Part shown: piece by piece, positions 21,450 through 34,032 of the stretch | Layout: every line of letters starts with the position of its first letter | Numbering within the stretch: the stretch's first letter is position 1 | Source of the DNA: Luzula sylvatica | Taxonomy: Eukaryota > Streptophyta > Magnoliopsida > Poales > Juncaceae | Assembly (NCBI GenBank): GCA_946800325.1 | Contig: OX326956.1 | Coordinates: 45,709,552 to 45,773,551 of the forward strand | Direction: 5' to 3' | Length of the DNA: 64,000 bases | Translations under genes and position numbers: made by a program | The notes under the pieces: model-generated | What the model was told of the DNA's origin: nothing | The model's input: the letters and a program-made list of their open reading frames with translations, nothing else | The model's database searches: none

Positions 21450-21689
21450 TTCCCAATTGTCGTACCAAGGTGCGTCTATTGCCGGACAAGATTCACCATT
21501 TTCTATTAAAAAATTTAATTAGTTTTTTTTTATTAGAGAACACGGCAAAGACTATCAAAAATTTTAATTGATTTTGATCCGACTGTTCAAATACGCAACA
21601 CATAGGTTTAGATGTTTCTTGCACCGTCAGCTTATGTAGGAACATGAATCTCGTATATTACACCCTCCAGAAACATTAAAAAACCTCTC

Positions 21690-21696
21690 TATAAAA
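21690..21696 (+). promoter_or_regulatory. TATA box of the BBE-like gene
   Basis: TATAAAA lies 108 bp before the ATG at 21804. It would place the transcription start near 21720 and give a 5' UTR of about 80 nt, normal for a plant gene. Confidence 0.55.
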
Positions 21697-21803
21697 CCTG
21701 CAGAAACATGAAACTGCCAATTGCAAATTTACAAAACGCAAAAAAAAGGATAACTCTTCTCAAATTGCAAGTTTTACCGTCTCTCCTTCAAAGAAAACAA
21801 TAG

Positions 21804-24800
21804 ATGCCATCCATGGCTACACAAACCCTTATTTTCTTCTTCTTCTTCTTGTGCTTCGTATATCGTTCCCTCTCGTTTTCAAACCATGAAAGCTTTCTCG
21901 ATTGCTTTTCAGCCCATTCCGAATGTTACATCGTCTCCTCAGACATAATTTACAAGCCGAACTCGACTCAATACCTCTCCTCCATTACAAACCAAAGATT
22001 TTTGAACCTGAATGCCACAAAACCGTTATTTATGATAAAACCGACAAATAACAAGCAAGTTCAGGCATCGGTTATATGCGCAAAGGCTAACGGGTTTCAA
22101 ATCAGGGTTAAAAGCGGAGGACATGACTACGAAGGATTGTCATATAGAGAAGTGAATAGTAATCAATCATTTGTTATAGTTGATTTGGTCAACTTACATG
22201 ACATCCATATTGATGTGAATAATGGAACGGCTTGGGTCCAGTCAGGTGATTTTTGTTTATTATTATTTTTTTTAGTTGGAGGTGATTTTCTTTTTATAGA
22301 ACAGATAATGCTCAATGAAAATAAAATTCATGATTTATGTGCCAATAGGCCAATCAGATATGGTGGGAGGAATAATTATATGTTATGAATAATTCTAAAG
22401 AAATCATTGTTTTCATAGAATGTCACGTCATAACGTTAATATATGGATCATTTGATTTTGATCAAAATATCAAAATTAGTTTGTTTTTTATTTGAACATG
22501 TTCCATATAAATCAACTAATGTAAAAGTTACATTATTTTTGGTCCATTGGAGACCAATTTCATTTATAATTTTTTTTGTCTCAGTTAAATATGAAAAATT
22601 TTCAAAAAAATCCCTAATTTTTTTGGATATTGTAAATAAATCCATAAATTTACATATGTAGTAATTAAAATAAATTTTTATTTTTTTAATTTTAAAAAAA
22701 ATCCTAAATTTTTTGTAGCATATAATAATTTTACAAAAATAATTATTATATGTTATATATATTTAATTTTAATATTTCATGCATTATATGTATTTGACTT
22801 ATATATTTTTTCATGAAAAACAAACATAAAATAATAATAAGATGAACAACAATATTAAAATAACACCTTGCAAATATTTTACAAAATAAAATATCATGTA
22901 ACTATTAAAAATACATTAAAGGAGAATGAAAATAAAAAACTAGATTTTAAACAAATATTTTACTATCAATATATTTTCAAGATGTTTGTTTATTTTTTTA
23001 TTTCATTATTATATGATGTTAGTTTTTCATGAATAATAAATGAAATATTAAAATTATATGAAAACAACATGTAATAGTTTTACTTTTTTGAAATCATATG
23101 TTAAGAAATGTTTATGAATTTTCTTAAAATAAATAAAAAATAAAAAAAATATTTTTTTAATCATTACATATGAAAATGAAAGGGTATATTTGTCAAAAAA
23201 ATTAATATCATTCAGAAAAGATATTTTGAAATAAAAGTTGGATAGACGATTTTTTTTTGAGTTTACAAAAAAATAAGTTTTTTTTAAAATATCAAAAAAA
23301 GATAGGAAAATATACCAAAACACAAATGTGTGAACAATAGGAAAAAAAACGTATAATCTAATTACATATTAGGAAAAAAGTAAATCATGAATGACTCGAA
23401 TACTCCAGCGCAATTATGCGGGGAAAAAACTAGTATATTATATGTTTGAGCCCAATATATGAACTATGAATTATATGTTTATGAAATATTCATATATCTT
23501 TTTTTGAGAAATATATTTAAAAATATCTCCAACCAAACATGACACTTCTTCACTACAGGAGCTACTGTTGGAGAACTCTACTATAAAATTTCACAAAAGA
23601 CAAATGTCTACGGGTTTCCTGCCGGTCTTTGCAACACAATCGGTATTGGAGGACATTTCAGCGGAGGTGGACTCGGTATGTTAATTCGAAAATACGGTCT
23701 TTCTGCAGACAATGTTTTAGATGCCCTAATCATCGATGCAAACGGAGATCTCAAAGATAGATCCTCGATGGGGGAGGATCACTTTTGGGCCATTAGAGGA
23801 GGAGGTGGCATGAGTTTCGGTATTATAGTTTCGTGGAAAATTAGTTTGGTACCCGTACCATCCACAGTAACAACATTCACTATAAGTCGGAAGGATGACT
23901 GTGCAATTGATCTTGTGACCAAATGGCAAAGCATCTTGCCAAATTTAAACGAGGATTTGGATATAAGGGTTATTATAGGCCAAGCTAATGTAGAGGGTGG
24001 GAGGAAAGTTCAGGTCTCATTCAACTCATTGTTTCTTGGGACGTGCGATCAATTGCTCGACGCAATAAAAATCTCCTTTCCAGAGCTTGGAGTGCATAGG
24101 GGGGATTGCAAAGAGATGAGTTGGATTCAGTCTGTCTTGTATTTTGCTTTTTATACTACAGATATTGCCAAAGAGACTTTATTGGGCAAAACCCTGCCCT
24201 TGAGGTACTACTTATCAAACTATATATCAAGTTTACATTAAATATCAAATTTACCCTTCCGAAACTGCGAAATTGATATTTTTACTGTTCTAACATTCTG
24301 CCAATAATCACAGCCACTGGAAAGGTAAATCAGATTTCGTCAAGCAACCAATTCCAAAATACGCATTCGAAAAAATATGGCCCCGGTTTTTAGAAGGCAG
24401 TGCAGGAACATTAATCTTAGATCCATTCGGTGCGAAAATGGATAACATATCAGAAACGGATACACCTTTTCCACACAGAAAAGGAATCCTATACAACATC
24501 CAGTACATTTCTGGATGGAGTGTCAACGACACAATGGTTGCTCAGAAGCGCATGAATTGGATTGAAGATATATACACTGAACTTGGTCCATTTGTTTCTG
24601 CGAACCCTAGAGGAGCGTATGTGAATTACAGGGATCTTGATTTGGGTGTGAATGAAATAGTTGGAAATGTGAGTAGCTATGAGAAGGGTCGAATTTGGGG
24701 AGAGAAGTACTTCAAGAGCAATTATGAAAAGTTGGCTATTGTGAAGGGTAGGGTTGATGCTGCTGATTTCTTTAGGAATGAGCAGAGCATTCCTCCTTTA

Positions 24801-24809
24801 CGGCGATAG
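21804..24809 (+). CDS. Berberine-bridge-enzyme-like FAD oxidase, 3 exons
   Basis: A secreted flavoprotein oxidase or dehydrogenase of the plant BBE-like family (FAD_binding_4 plus BBE domain). Known members oxidise alkaloids, monolignols, carbohydrates or oligosaccharides; the substrate here cannot be told. Inferred exons are 21804-22245, 23559-24204 and 24314-24809, all with GT-AG introns (1313 and 109 bp). The spliced reading is 527 residues, a normal family length. Residues 1-26 form a hydrophobic signal peptide. H107 in KSGGHDYEGLSY and C172 in GFPAGLCNTIG are the two covalent FAD attachment residues. YVNYRDLDLG (465-474) is the conserved C-terminal signature. Start is the first ATG; a second lies three codons later. 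No stop or frameshift is seen in the exons, so the gene looks functional. Confidence 0.9.
22246..23558 (+). other. Intron 1 of the BBE-like gene, with Helitron tail
   Basis: A phase-1 intron beginning GTGATTTTTG and ending TTCACTACAG. Splicing joins WVQSG to ATVGELYY, which restores the family motif. Most of the intron (about 22440-23433) matches 26390-27248 and 54600-55815 and ends in a Helitron-type hairpin plus CTAG. ORFs inside the intron are not genes. Read-through of the donor would add a short tail and a stop at 22386-22388. Confidence 0.8.
22440..23433 (+). mobile_element. Non-autonomous Helitron 3' part inside intron 1
   Basis: The 3' end is GCGCAATTATGCG, an imperfect hairpin, then CTAG at 23430-23433 and T. 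Upstream it shares blocks such as TTACATATGTAGTAATT and a TTTTATTTGAACATG stretch with the copy ending at 27248. The 5' terminus was not found. There is no Rep/helicase coding. Confidence 0.65.
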
Positions 24810-24908
24810 GAATGCAGTGTAATTTAGACGTAAACATATTGTAAACGTTTACTTCCATTATTATTTTTACTATGTTCATGGTTGCGCGTTGTTGACATTG
24901 AAAGTTAT

Positions 24909-24914
24909 AATAAA
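24909..24914 (+). terminator. Possible poly(A) signal of the BBE-like gene
   Basis: AATAAA lies 100 bp after the stop codon at 24807-24809. AT-rich sequence surrounds it, as is common for plant 3' ends. Confidence 0.45.
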
Positions 24915-25179
24915 AAAATATTATGATATCATCATACACACATTATTCATACATTCTTTCGAGCATAGTTTCAAACAACTAACTTTTTAGACCAAAAGTA
25001 TCATGTGTTGCATTGTGATATTATGTTCTTCGACCAAAACAATATATGCCCAAATTCCCCCATTAGTTTTATTCTTGTCAAACACACAATTTATTAGAAG
25101 GGATAAAAGAGGATAAGCATAAAAAGAAAAGATTAAGCTATCACGACTTTTTGTGGTGATTAGTTTGTTACTATCTTAT
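24915..25179. other. Spacer downstream of the BBE-like gene
   Basis: Ordinary AT-rich sequence. No gene or repeat recognised. Confidence 0.4.
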
Positions 25180-26190
25180 ACCTCTAACATTTTACTAAAA
25201 TACCCTCATTTGTCATAATATTTTATTTAATATAATATAATGTAATATATAATATAATATAATACGACATAGAATGATATAATATAATAATAATATATAA
25301 TGTAATATCATACAATATAATATAATATAACATATCATAATATATTATACATGAAATAAAATAATATTTAATACAATATATAATACTTAATATGATATTT
25401 AATATAATATAATATGATGTAAAATAATATTATATTATAAAATAAGATATAATACAGTATGATATTATATAATATAATATAATATAATATAATACAATAC
25501 AATACAATATAATATAATAATAATGTAATATAATATACTTTAATATAATATAATATAATATATTGTAATATATTATACTAATGATATAAAATAATATTTA
25601 ATATAGTCCATATAATACAATATAATGTAATATAATATAATATAATATAATATAATAATATATAATAAAATATAAAATAATATAATATAATATTATACTA
25701 TATTATATAATTAGATATAATACAATATTAAATAATACAATATAATAAAGTATAATATAGTATAAAATAATATAGTATAAAATAATATAATATAATATAA
25801 TATAATATAATATAGTATAAATAATGCAATATAGTACAATATAATACAAAATAATATAATTTAATATATTTAATATAATATAATATAGTATAACATGTGC
25901 AATATGATGTAATGTAATATAATATAATATAATATAATCTAATCTAATATAGTATATTATAATATAATCTAATATTGTAATATGTTTGCAATATAATATA
26001 CTATATTATACTATATTATAATATATTTTTCGTATAATAAAATATAATCAAATACTACGTAATATATTATAATATAATATAATATTATATAATATTCACA
26101 TTTGTAATATAATAATATAATGAAATATAACATAATATAATATAATACAGTATAATCTAATGTAGTTTAAATTTTAATCAAAACTATATA
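25180..26190. repeat. About 1 kb of TAATATAATA-type low-complexity DNA
   Basis: Almost entirely A and T, built of interleaved TATAA, TAATA and AATATAAT units with scattered C and G. No regular long period was found. No gene. Assembly quality may be poor here. Confidence 0.85.
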
Positions 26191-26199
26191 TTGCAACAT

Positions 26200-27248
26200 A
26201 TTTATACTTATGTATAAAGTTAAGAGATTTGCTATCACCATATGAAGCCACGTCACCTCTTAATGTATTTTTATTTTTATTTTCTGTGGTTTGTTCCGTG
26301 TGTCTTTTGGTGTTGCTTCTCACTTGACCCATTGAGTCATTTAATTTAATATTTTATCTTATTAATGATGCATATCCCATATGATCTTGATCAAATGATC
26401 TAAAATATTTCGTTTTTTATTTGAACATGGTCTATATAAACATGAACCTTGGTCCATTGTGGACCAAGTTCATTCGTATTTATTTGTCTCAATTAAATAT
26501 GAAATTTTTCAAAAAACTCATTCAATTTTTGGATATTGTAAAAATCTCTTAAATTTACATATGTAGTAATTGAAAAAACAATATTATTTTTTATTAATTT
26601 TAAAAAACTCCTAATTTTTTAGCATATTATAATTTAAAAAATATTATATGTTATATTTATATAATTTTAATGTTTCATACATTTTATATATTTACATTTT
26701 ACATTTTTTCCTGAAGAACTAACACAAAACAATAATAAGATGAACATAATACTCAAAGAACACGTTGCAAACATTTAAAAAAAATACAAAATCATGAAAC
26801 TATTACAAAAATAAAATGACAACGAAAATAAAAAACTTGATGTTTAAATAGATATTTTTCTACAATATATTTTTAATGTGTTTTTTAATTGTTGTTTATT
26901 TGTTTATTATTATCATATGTTAGTTTTTCTTGAATATAAAAAAAATAATAAAATTATATGAACACACTATGTAATAATTTCATTTTTTTTAAATCACTAC
27001 ACGTTAAGAAAAGGTTATTAATTTCTTAAAATTAGCAATAAATAACAAAAAATAAATAATAATTAATTATGAAGATTGAAGGGTATTTTGTCAATAATAA
27101 ATAACAAAAAATAGTGGGTTAAAAATACACCAAAACACATATGTGTGAACAATCAGGCAAGAAAACGTAGAATCCAATTATATATTAGGAAAAATTAAAT
27201 CATAACAAACTCGAAGTCTTCCGCGCAATTGCGCGAAAAAAAAGCTAG
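26200..27248 (+). mobile_element. Non-autonomous Helitron, 3' end clear
   Basis: Ends in the palindromic hairpin CGCGCAATTGCGCG, followed by CTAG at 27245-27248 and T. The upstream 850 bp are homologous to the intron copy ending at 23433 and the copy ending at 55815. A CCACGTCA motif near 26250 is shared with the start region of the 53742 element. The 5' TC terminus is not certain because it borders the AT repeat. Confidence 0.6.
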
Positions 27249-28149
27249 TTAGTTTTAAATTTTTAAACAAAAGGCTATTTTGGTGAATTTGAAATATTTT
27301 ATTTTTAAATTAACACTATCCAGAAATTTATTCATACACTCTTACCAAAATTTACCCTATCATTTGTGCCTATAATTTTTAGTCGTTTTGTATTGATTAT
27401 GTGATTTGTAACAATTCATGCTCAATTATATATGATTGAGATAACTTACGCAATTCTCATTAATTGTCGTTAATGAAATAAATCATTATGTTAAACGTAC
27501 ATATAAGCCAGCCATAGTCTTCATTATAAAGTAGCAATAGCTCGCGCAACAATTGCGGAAGACTTCATACCATTTTTTTACGTATTTTTGTATAATTTGG
27601 TTAAATAAAATTTGCACTGTTACCTTTAAACTCAATTATATAATTATGATATGTTTGCAAATATATTGATGTCAATAAATGCAATTATAATTAATAAATG
27701 TTCATGAAATTTTTCTATCATGGATATATGTATTATATTAATAAGGGTCCATGGAATTGGTCCATCATTATAAATTCATACAAAATAAATAAAATATAAC
27801 ATGTTATAATTCAAACAAAATTAATGTTTCAAAACAAATAAAAGAAAACCGTAAATAACACACATAAAACCAAAATATATATTTAAAATGGCAACCATTA
27901 ACATAAAAAATATAATTTGTTTGGAGAATTTACATATTTACCTTTTGTTAAACTTAAAATTACATATTTTACCCTTCTTAAAATTAAAATATACTCTTTC
28001 ATGAATCTAAAATATCATATTTGCCCAAAAATTAAAAACCATCCAATTTATCTGTTAAAATTTGCAATATGAACAATTCCATATCTATTCTTATAAATTG
28101 GGATTGCGATAAGGCTACGTGTCCAAAACCAAATCTTAATATTTACTAA
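27249..28149. other. AT-rich region, no gene seen
   Basis: Near 27535-27575 the text AGCTCGCGCAACAATTGCGG looks like a decayed Helitron hairpin in reverse orientation. The rest is featureless. Confidence 0.4.
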
Positions 28150-28740
28150 CTAGGAAGTAAACTCGTGCGTCGCTGCGGATATTTGCAATATATTTTAATA
28201 CATATATTTTTTCTTGGTGTTTTTCTCGTTTATTGTTTATTTTGTCGATAATAAAAAATAAAACATAGTCAAAAGAACATTACTACGTGTAGATAAAAAT
28301 AAAACAAAAAATGAACATATTACATAAAAAGGATGAAGTAATTAATGAGGTTGGAAAGAAAACATGACAAATAATTTTTTTTGTCTATAATAAAAATAAA
28401 ACATAACAAAAAAGACATTAGTACATGTAGATAACATTAGTAGGTGTACACATGTAGATTAAAAAAAGCATGTTAATAAAAAAAAAGAGACGAAGTAACA
28501 TAATGAGGCTGGAAAGAAAATGAAATTTTGGATGAATGTAAATTAAATATGGGCCATATATTTAAAGGTAAGAAAAAAAAATTATGTAACTAATAAAAAT
28601 AAAACATAGCCAAAATGTCATTGGTACATGTAGATAACATTAATACATGTAGACATGTAGATAAAAAAAATATGTCACCTAAAAAAAAGGAGTGAAAGTA
28701 ATATAATGAGGTTGGAAATAAAAATTATGAATTTTTTTAT
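28150..28740 (-). mobile_element. Helitron-like terminus (reverse) with internal repeats
   Basis: Read on the minus strand, CCGCAGCGACGCACGAG is followed by CCTAG and T, resembling the Helitron-type end at 2726. The sequence to the right contains three or four diverged copies of a 150-190-bp unit with ATTAGTACATGTAGATAACA-like text and ATAATGAGGTTGGAAAG. No coding capacity. The other end was not identified. Confidence 0.4.
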
Positions 28741-28974
28741 GTTAAAAAATCTAGGATACGATACACTATATATATATATGTATATTATTTAATATGATTT
28801 TAATATAAATTAGTATATATATTTAAATAATTTTATTAAATTATTATAAAATCAAGATGTTTTATTATCGATTTGTATATTTTACGAATAAGTAAAATAA
28901 AAAATATGTGAAGTAGAGGACTATTGAGTAGTAAAAATATTGGGTATTTTTTTGTTCAGCCAAAAAATAAAAAA

Positions 28975-29230
28975 TAATGGGACAGTCGTATCGTAATCGT
29001 ATCCAGACGTATTCGAACCGTATCCAGTCGTATCGAAAACGTATTGTACCGTATCGGAACTGTATCCGTTCAGATTTATATATTAAAATAGTCCGCACGC
29101 CATGTGACGTATCGGATACATATCGGTGGCGTATCGGTGGCATATCGGCGGTGTATCTGTGGCGTATCCGTATCCGATACAATCCGATACGGGTACGATT
29201 CATTTTTTGGAGTATCCGCGCAACATAGAT
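28975..29230. repeat. Cluster of CGTATCGG-type short repeats
   Basis: Repeated GTATCGG, CGTATCC and GATACG words on both strands give many small inverted repeats. It may be a MITE or a fragment of one. ORFs over it on both strands are composed of the repeat and are not genes. Confidence 0.55.
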
Positions 29231-29319
29231 TTTAACACAAAACGATAAATAACAAGAGACGTAATTAACATTTACCTCCACTATCACATTTTCATTAATT
29301 ATGCTATATCTATTAAATG

Positions 29320-29454
29320 TTTTTTTTATAATAAATGAAGAACGTTCATATGTTCTCTATTAATTAATGTCAATGAGAATCGAACCCACAATTTCTCACA
29401 CATATGATTTTTTGTGTCTCACACTCAACCAACTAGGATATTAGCCACATTGAC
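29320..29454 (-). mobile_element. tRNA-derived SINE, second copy
   Basis: On the minus strand it shares the A-box-like head (CCTAGTTGGTTGAGTG), the B-box-like GGGTTCGATTCTC and the T-run tail position with the SINE at 19534-19674. The target duplication is weak (TTAAAT on both sides), so it is older. Confidence 0.7.
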
Positions 29455-30179
29455 ATATGTGTTAAATATTAATTATTAATTGCGTTAGATGTATTTCATA
29501 ATTGCATTTCATATTTTCATTAAAATTTGTAAATTATTATAATTATACGGGATTTTTGGAAGATGCACTTAAAAATATAAGAACTATTAAGCTTGATTTT
29601 GTAATTTTTGAGGGCTAAAATGAATGGTCACCTACACGTTATCTATCCTTTGCTATAATAGAGGGAACGTTGCAAAAGGACAAAAAAAACTTTTGCTAAC
29701 CCATACTCACTCACAAGTTGACACATCTATACATGTAGTAAAAAAATCTGAATAAATTTTTGTTTTGCAACAACCATTTCAACAATCATTAGTTGTCACG
29801 TTTCATGTGATGGGTCCATTCAAGAAAGAAATTTTTATATGTGCCTGATTTTCAAAATCATGTAAGTAATTTATAAAAATGTAAATTTAGGTTCAATGGT
29901 CCATCCTCAATGAATTGTGACATTTTTACATAAGACCCTCACAAATCAATATTTACACATGCTATGTAAAAATTTGTAATTTCCTTTACCGTATCATGTT
30001 TATGACATTTTTATATAAGACCCTCACAAATCAATATATACACATACTAGGAAAAAAATTAGCAATTTCCTTTACCGTATCAAGTTTAAGTTCATAAAAT
30101 AATTATAACATATATTTACTTAATTTACTACAACATATTTTCCTGTACTAATAACTTAATTTAATACTCTGAAAACACA
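29455..30179. other. Spacer with a local duplication
   Basis: A segment containing AAGACCCTCACAAATCAATAT occurs twice (near 29932 and 30020), followed each time by TTTCCTTTACCGTATCA. No gene. Confidence 0.5.
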
Positions 30180-30910
30180 TATATGATAATAACTATTGAA
30201 AATTTAATTTAAACCGAACCGACCAATTAACATTTCGACGGTTAATTATACGATAATACTTGCATATTTGTTTTAGATTAATTATAACCATATTTGCAGA
30301 AACAATTTGATTCAATTCAACCGAATTAGCTTATATAATCATTAATTAGACATATATGATTAAGGATTTGTATTCGACGGTTCGGTTCAAACCGAACCGA
30401 AAAAACCATCCCGATTCCAACCGAACCTAACTAGATTGATACCGTACCGAATTAAATTTTGAACTTACTTAAAATTAGGCTGTTCAAACGGTCCGGTTTA
30501 TTGGGATACCGAACCGAACCGGTTAAGTTCGGTTTAATCAGTTTGGTTTTTTGGTTTATTTGGTTTGGTTCGGTTAGTAACTTAGTATTGTTCGGTTTTG
30601 GAGTTCTAAAAACCGATAAAACCGAACCGACCAATTAACATTTCATTTTTCGTATTTTTTAATATGTTAATGTTCAAAACAATGATTTAAAAATATAATA
30701 CAATAATATAATTATATTTTATAACATGTATTATATTATTTTGGTAAATAAAATTTATTTTTATTTTAAAATTATAGTATTTCTTATTCGGTTCGATTTT
30801 TAAACAGTTCAAAAGTTAAAATAGTTCAGTTCGGTTTGAACTTAGTTATGACCGATTTAGATAATTTTAGTCTTATTCGGTTCGGTTTGAACCGACCCGA
30901 CCGAATGAAT
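30180..30910. repeat. AACCGAACCG / CGGTTCGG repeat cluster
   Basis: Many copies of AACCGAACCG and its reverse complement lie between 30210 and 30905. They include the inverted pair CGGTTCGGTTCAAACCGAAC (near 30378) and a recurring ACCGACCAATTAACATTTC (30217 and 30627). The 60-residue minus frame here is repeat-derived. Confidence 0.6.
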
Positions 30911-31079
30911 ACCCCTACTTAAAATAGAACCGAATAAGAAATTTTACAACTTTATAATAAAACTATGTCATTAATAAAATACACAATTTATTTAGAAAAT
31001 AAATGTTAATAAATCATATAAAGCATAATTGTTATATCATTTTTTCAAAATTTGAAATTAACAATTTCATGAAGACAAT

Positions 31080-32340
31080 CAAACGACGAAGACTAACTCA
31101 AACAATTCAAAATTCAGTAGCTAAAAGTTCACAAAACAATATAATTTGAACAATTTATTAAATTTAATCGAGAATAATTTAGAGTTTGGTGACTAATTGA
31201 GAAAATTAAAATCTAATTTGAACAAATAGTCTCACAAATTAAAATTTAGCGATTAATTGGAACAATAAACTGTTCAAGTTTGGACATATAAAAAGATTAA
31301 GGATAACACGTGAATAATTAAATAGGCTCATTTGAATAATTAAAAGTTGAGTGACAAAAAAATTGAACCTGTCATAAATATGAATGTATTAATTAAAATT
31401 TAATAAGTTATTTGTATAATTATGTATGAACGTGAAAGGTTGAATAATCATGTACATGTTCAAACATGAATACCTACACATTAGAGCTCATTCACATTGG
31501 ATCAAAGAATATCATATACTCTCTATAAATATATTTTATGTATCATTTGTAAAAACATGAACAATTCCAACTATTAATAAATATTCTCTCTCTATATTTA
31601 TGGTGTTGTTTACCTTCTATTTATAACAAACTATTTTTGTAACAAACTATTTATAACAACGGATAATTCATTTTGAAACATTTTAATGAATAATTAAAAC
31701 TCAATTAAATAATTAAAAATTAAATAAGCAAAAGTTCCCAGAACAATTTAATTATAGAAATTAAAAATTATGTGACAGAATGAGGAGATTACAAATTGGG
31801 TGACTAACATGAACAAATTAAATTAGTTAAATTCAATTATATTATAACACATACAAACATTTGTAATGACTAGATTATTGACATATGAATTTGTTTAATT
31901 ATTGGATCTAAATATGTTCAAGTGAGACTTATTTTTAAATTTTAGTACAATACTACTAAATTGTCCAAATTAATCACACATCTTAGATTTTTTTAATGTT
32001 GTTTAAAAAAATGATCTAATTAAAACAACCCAAACGTGTAGCGAGAACAATATAAGTCGAGTAACGAAGGTTATCTAAGTTGGACAAACTAAAAGTATTA
32101 TAACAAAGTGTGACATAAATAAAATATGAGTGATTGTTTGACCAATTAAAGGTTGAATGACTAACACATGGAAGAGATATCTGTCAATCCATAACAATAA
32201 ATTATTAGTGTGAAAATCAATTAAAATTGTGTCATTAACGTGAAAATCAATTATAATTGTGTCATTAAGTTGGATAATTTATGTCGAGTGAATTAATTAG
32301 GCATATCGAAAAATTTGTAAAAATGATAAGAAAAGTATAA
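31080..32340. repeat. Degenerate dispersed repeat, related to 45430-46230
   Basis: Words like TTGAGTGACTAA, GAACAATTTA and TAAAATTTAGTGA recur irregularly. A block at 32110-32340, including GTGATTGTTTGACCA and AGTGAATTAATT, is clearly similar to 45460-45640. No coding. Confidence 0.5.
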
Positions 32341-33378
32341 TAACAATTAACAACGTGTGATAGAAATAAAATAAGAAACCTTTAATATTCCTCATTCCCC
32401 TTACAAAATCGTGATGAGTCATCTTTCTCAATTAACACTCTAATTAACAAGGTAGATTAACGATTAATTCGTGGTTAGCAAAAATTAATTAGTAAAAAAA
32501 TGTCAATAAATAAATTGGATGATGAAATATATGATGGAAATAATTAAATTGAATGATAAATATGTTGATCAATAAATTTTGGATTATGAAATATATCTAT
32601 GGGGACATATAATGCATAAGGGTTTGTAAATTTTGTATTTAACCAGATTGTTGTTTCCATGGGCCCCAATTGTCAATTTAACAAAATCCTATTCACACCT
32701 AAATCCTCTATTTGCCCCAAATCTCTTTCACACTTGAATCTTAACCCCTTTCACACTAAACCAATTCTTTGTATTTTCATTGGCCAATAAAGAGGTGGTC
32801 TTATCCCTCTCATATATTGCATATATTGATTGAGCCATCTCTCTTGCGAGTACAAGAAAGAGAAAAATGACAACCTCTAATCTGTATGTATAAAGAAAAG
32901 AGGTAATGGAAGAGGGGCAAGAAAAAGTGTGGGTCAAGGTTAATTTAGAAGAAGCAAATTCAAATGAAGAATTGCCCAGACCCATTTTGATGGTTGAATG
33001 CTAGAATAAAAAAGGAGATTTAATGATGAGGAGGAGAATCAATCATCAAAGCAACAAGAGCTGGAGATGAGCGTGGCCTTGCCGGAGCATGTGATGAGAC
33101 AGGAGAAATGGTGCAATAGCAGTAATTTGGCACAAAATGGTGATGAGGAAGAGAAGAAACAAGCACAAAAGATTGTGAACGACATCACCATGACACTACG
33201 GCATGAGCATCAGAGCAGCGACATACACCGTGGCTGCACTGTGCGGTGTGTATTGGGGGCAAGATCTGGAAAACGACGATGTGGCGTGGCAGTATGTGCA
33301 TCAGAGAAGGTGTAGGGGCAAGGGAAGGAGTGTGAGGTGATGGTGGCAACATGGCACGAGTATGAGGACGGTTGTTGG
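32341..33378. other. Unresolved, GC-richer from about 33040
   Basis: The part 33040-33378, and its continuation 34041-34200 across the hAT insertion, is GC-richer and has ATG-started frames on both strands (33067-33315 plus, 33210-33395 minus). None matches a family that I recognise. It may be decayed TE or gene sequence. Confidence 0.25.
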
Positions 33379-34032
33379 CAGGAGCGGCCCGACATTTTTG
33401 GGGGCCTCAGATAAAAAAATTAACGAGTCTAATTAAAAATTAACATTAAATTAATTTAATAACAACACAAAATTCAAAAATAAATACAAGAATCAAACCT
33501 TTATTTTTAATTTAGAAACTTTGGAAAGGTTATCTGCAATTCTTGAGAAAGATACTGTTTGCAAATTGAAGGACTTATCTGCAAAATTGAAGTTACAAAC
33601 TTAGAAACAAAGAATCTAATTTGATAAAATACATTTTTATCCCTGTCGGCCACTGAGGTATGAGGAAAAGACATTAAATGGACTTAGCAATTTAATTAAA
33701 TTTTCAATTTTGCCCTTTACCTTGGTCTTTTGGCGTTTCCCTTCTTTACTACCAAATTAACGAAGTTTTGCCGCAATGTTTGATTTTTGAAGTTTTTCCA
33801 TCTTTATTTCACCTGAATCAAAGAAATTGAAATCACCACACTAATTTTTTCTTCTGTTTCTGCACGAGAACAATTCCCCCGCACAGCCAATTTTCGTAAC
33901 CTTTCCCCTCTTTCAATGTTTGTGCTGGACTGACTTTGCATACTATATATCTAATTTTTTTTTTTTTTGGCCTATTAATTTTTATGGGCCTATGCTAAAT
34001 GTCACTCATGTCTCAATGGTGGGCCGGGCCTG
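33379..34032. mobile_element. Non-autonomous hAT element, 8-bp TSD
   Basis: The left end is CAGGAGCGGCCCGAC and the right end in reverse complement is CAGGCCCGGCCCACC. The element is flanked by perfect 8-bp duplications GTTGTTGG at 33371-33378 and 34033-34040. 8-bp duplications and CAGG ends are hallmarks of hAT elements. The 654-bp interior has no transposase. Confidence 0.85.

Larger units (their letters stand above)
19876..21530 (-). mobile_element. 5'-truncated LINE with a MITE in its 3' UTR
   Basis: The minus-strand order is an open coding region (from about 21528 to 20292), a short 3' UTR, a 241-bp MITE, then more 3' UTR ending in an A/T-rich tail near 19905-19876 (the text GGGCATTAATGCAAAAAAAA is a typical plant LINE tail). 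There is no RT domain upstream, and sequence beyond 21530 looks unrelated. This is the expected result of incomplete reverse transcription. Confidence 0.65.

Noticed and set aside
22246..22388. BBE-like protein ending at 194 residues
   Set aside because: This is read-through of the intron 1 donor. Splicing to 23559 restores the family motif WVQSGATVGELYY, so the short frame is not the real product.
28865..29287. 140-residue minus ORF rich in RIRFRYD words
   Set aside because: Generated by the CGTATC short repeats; no start or splice support.
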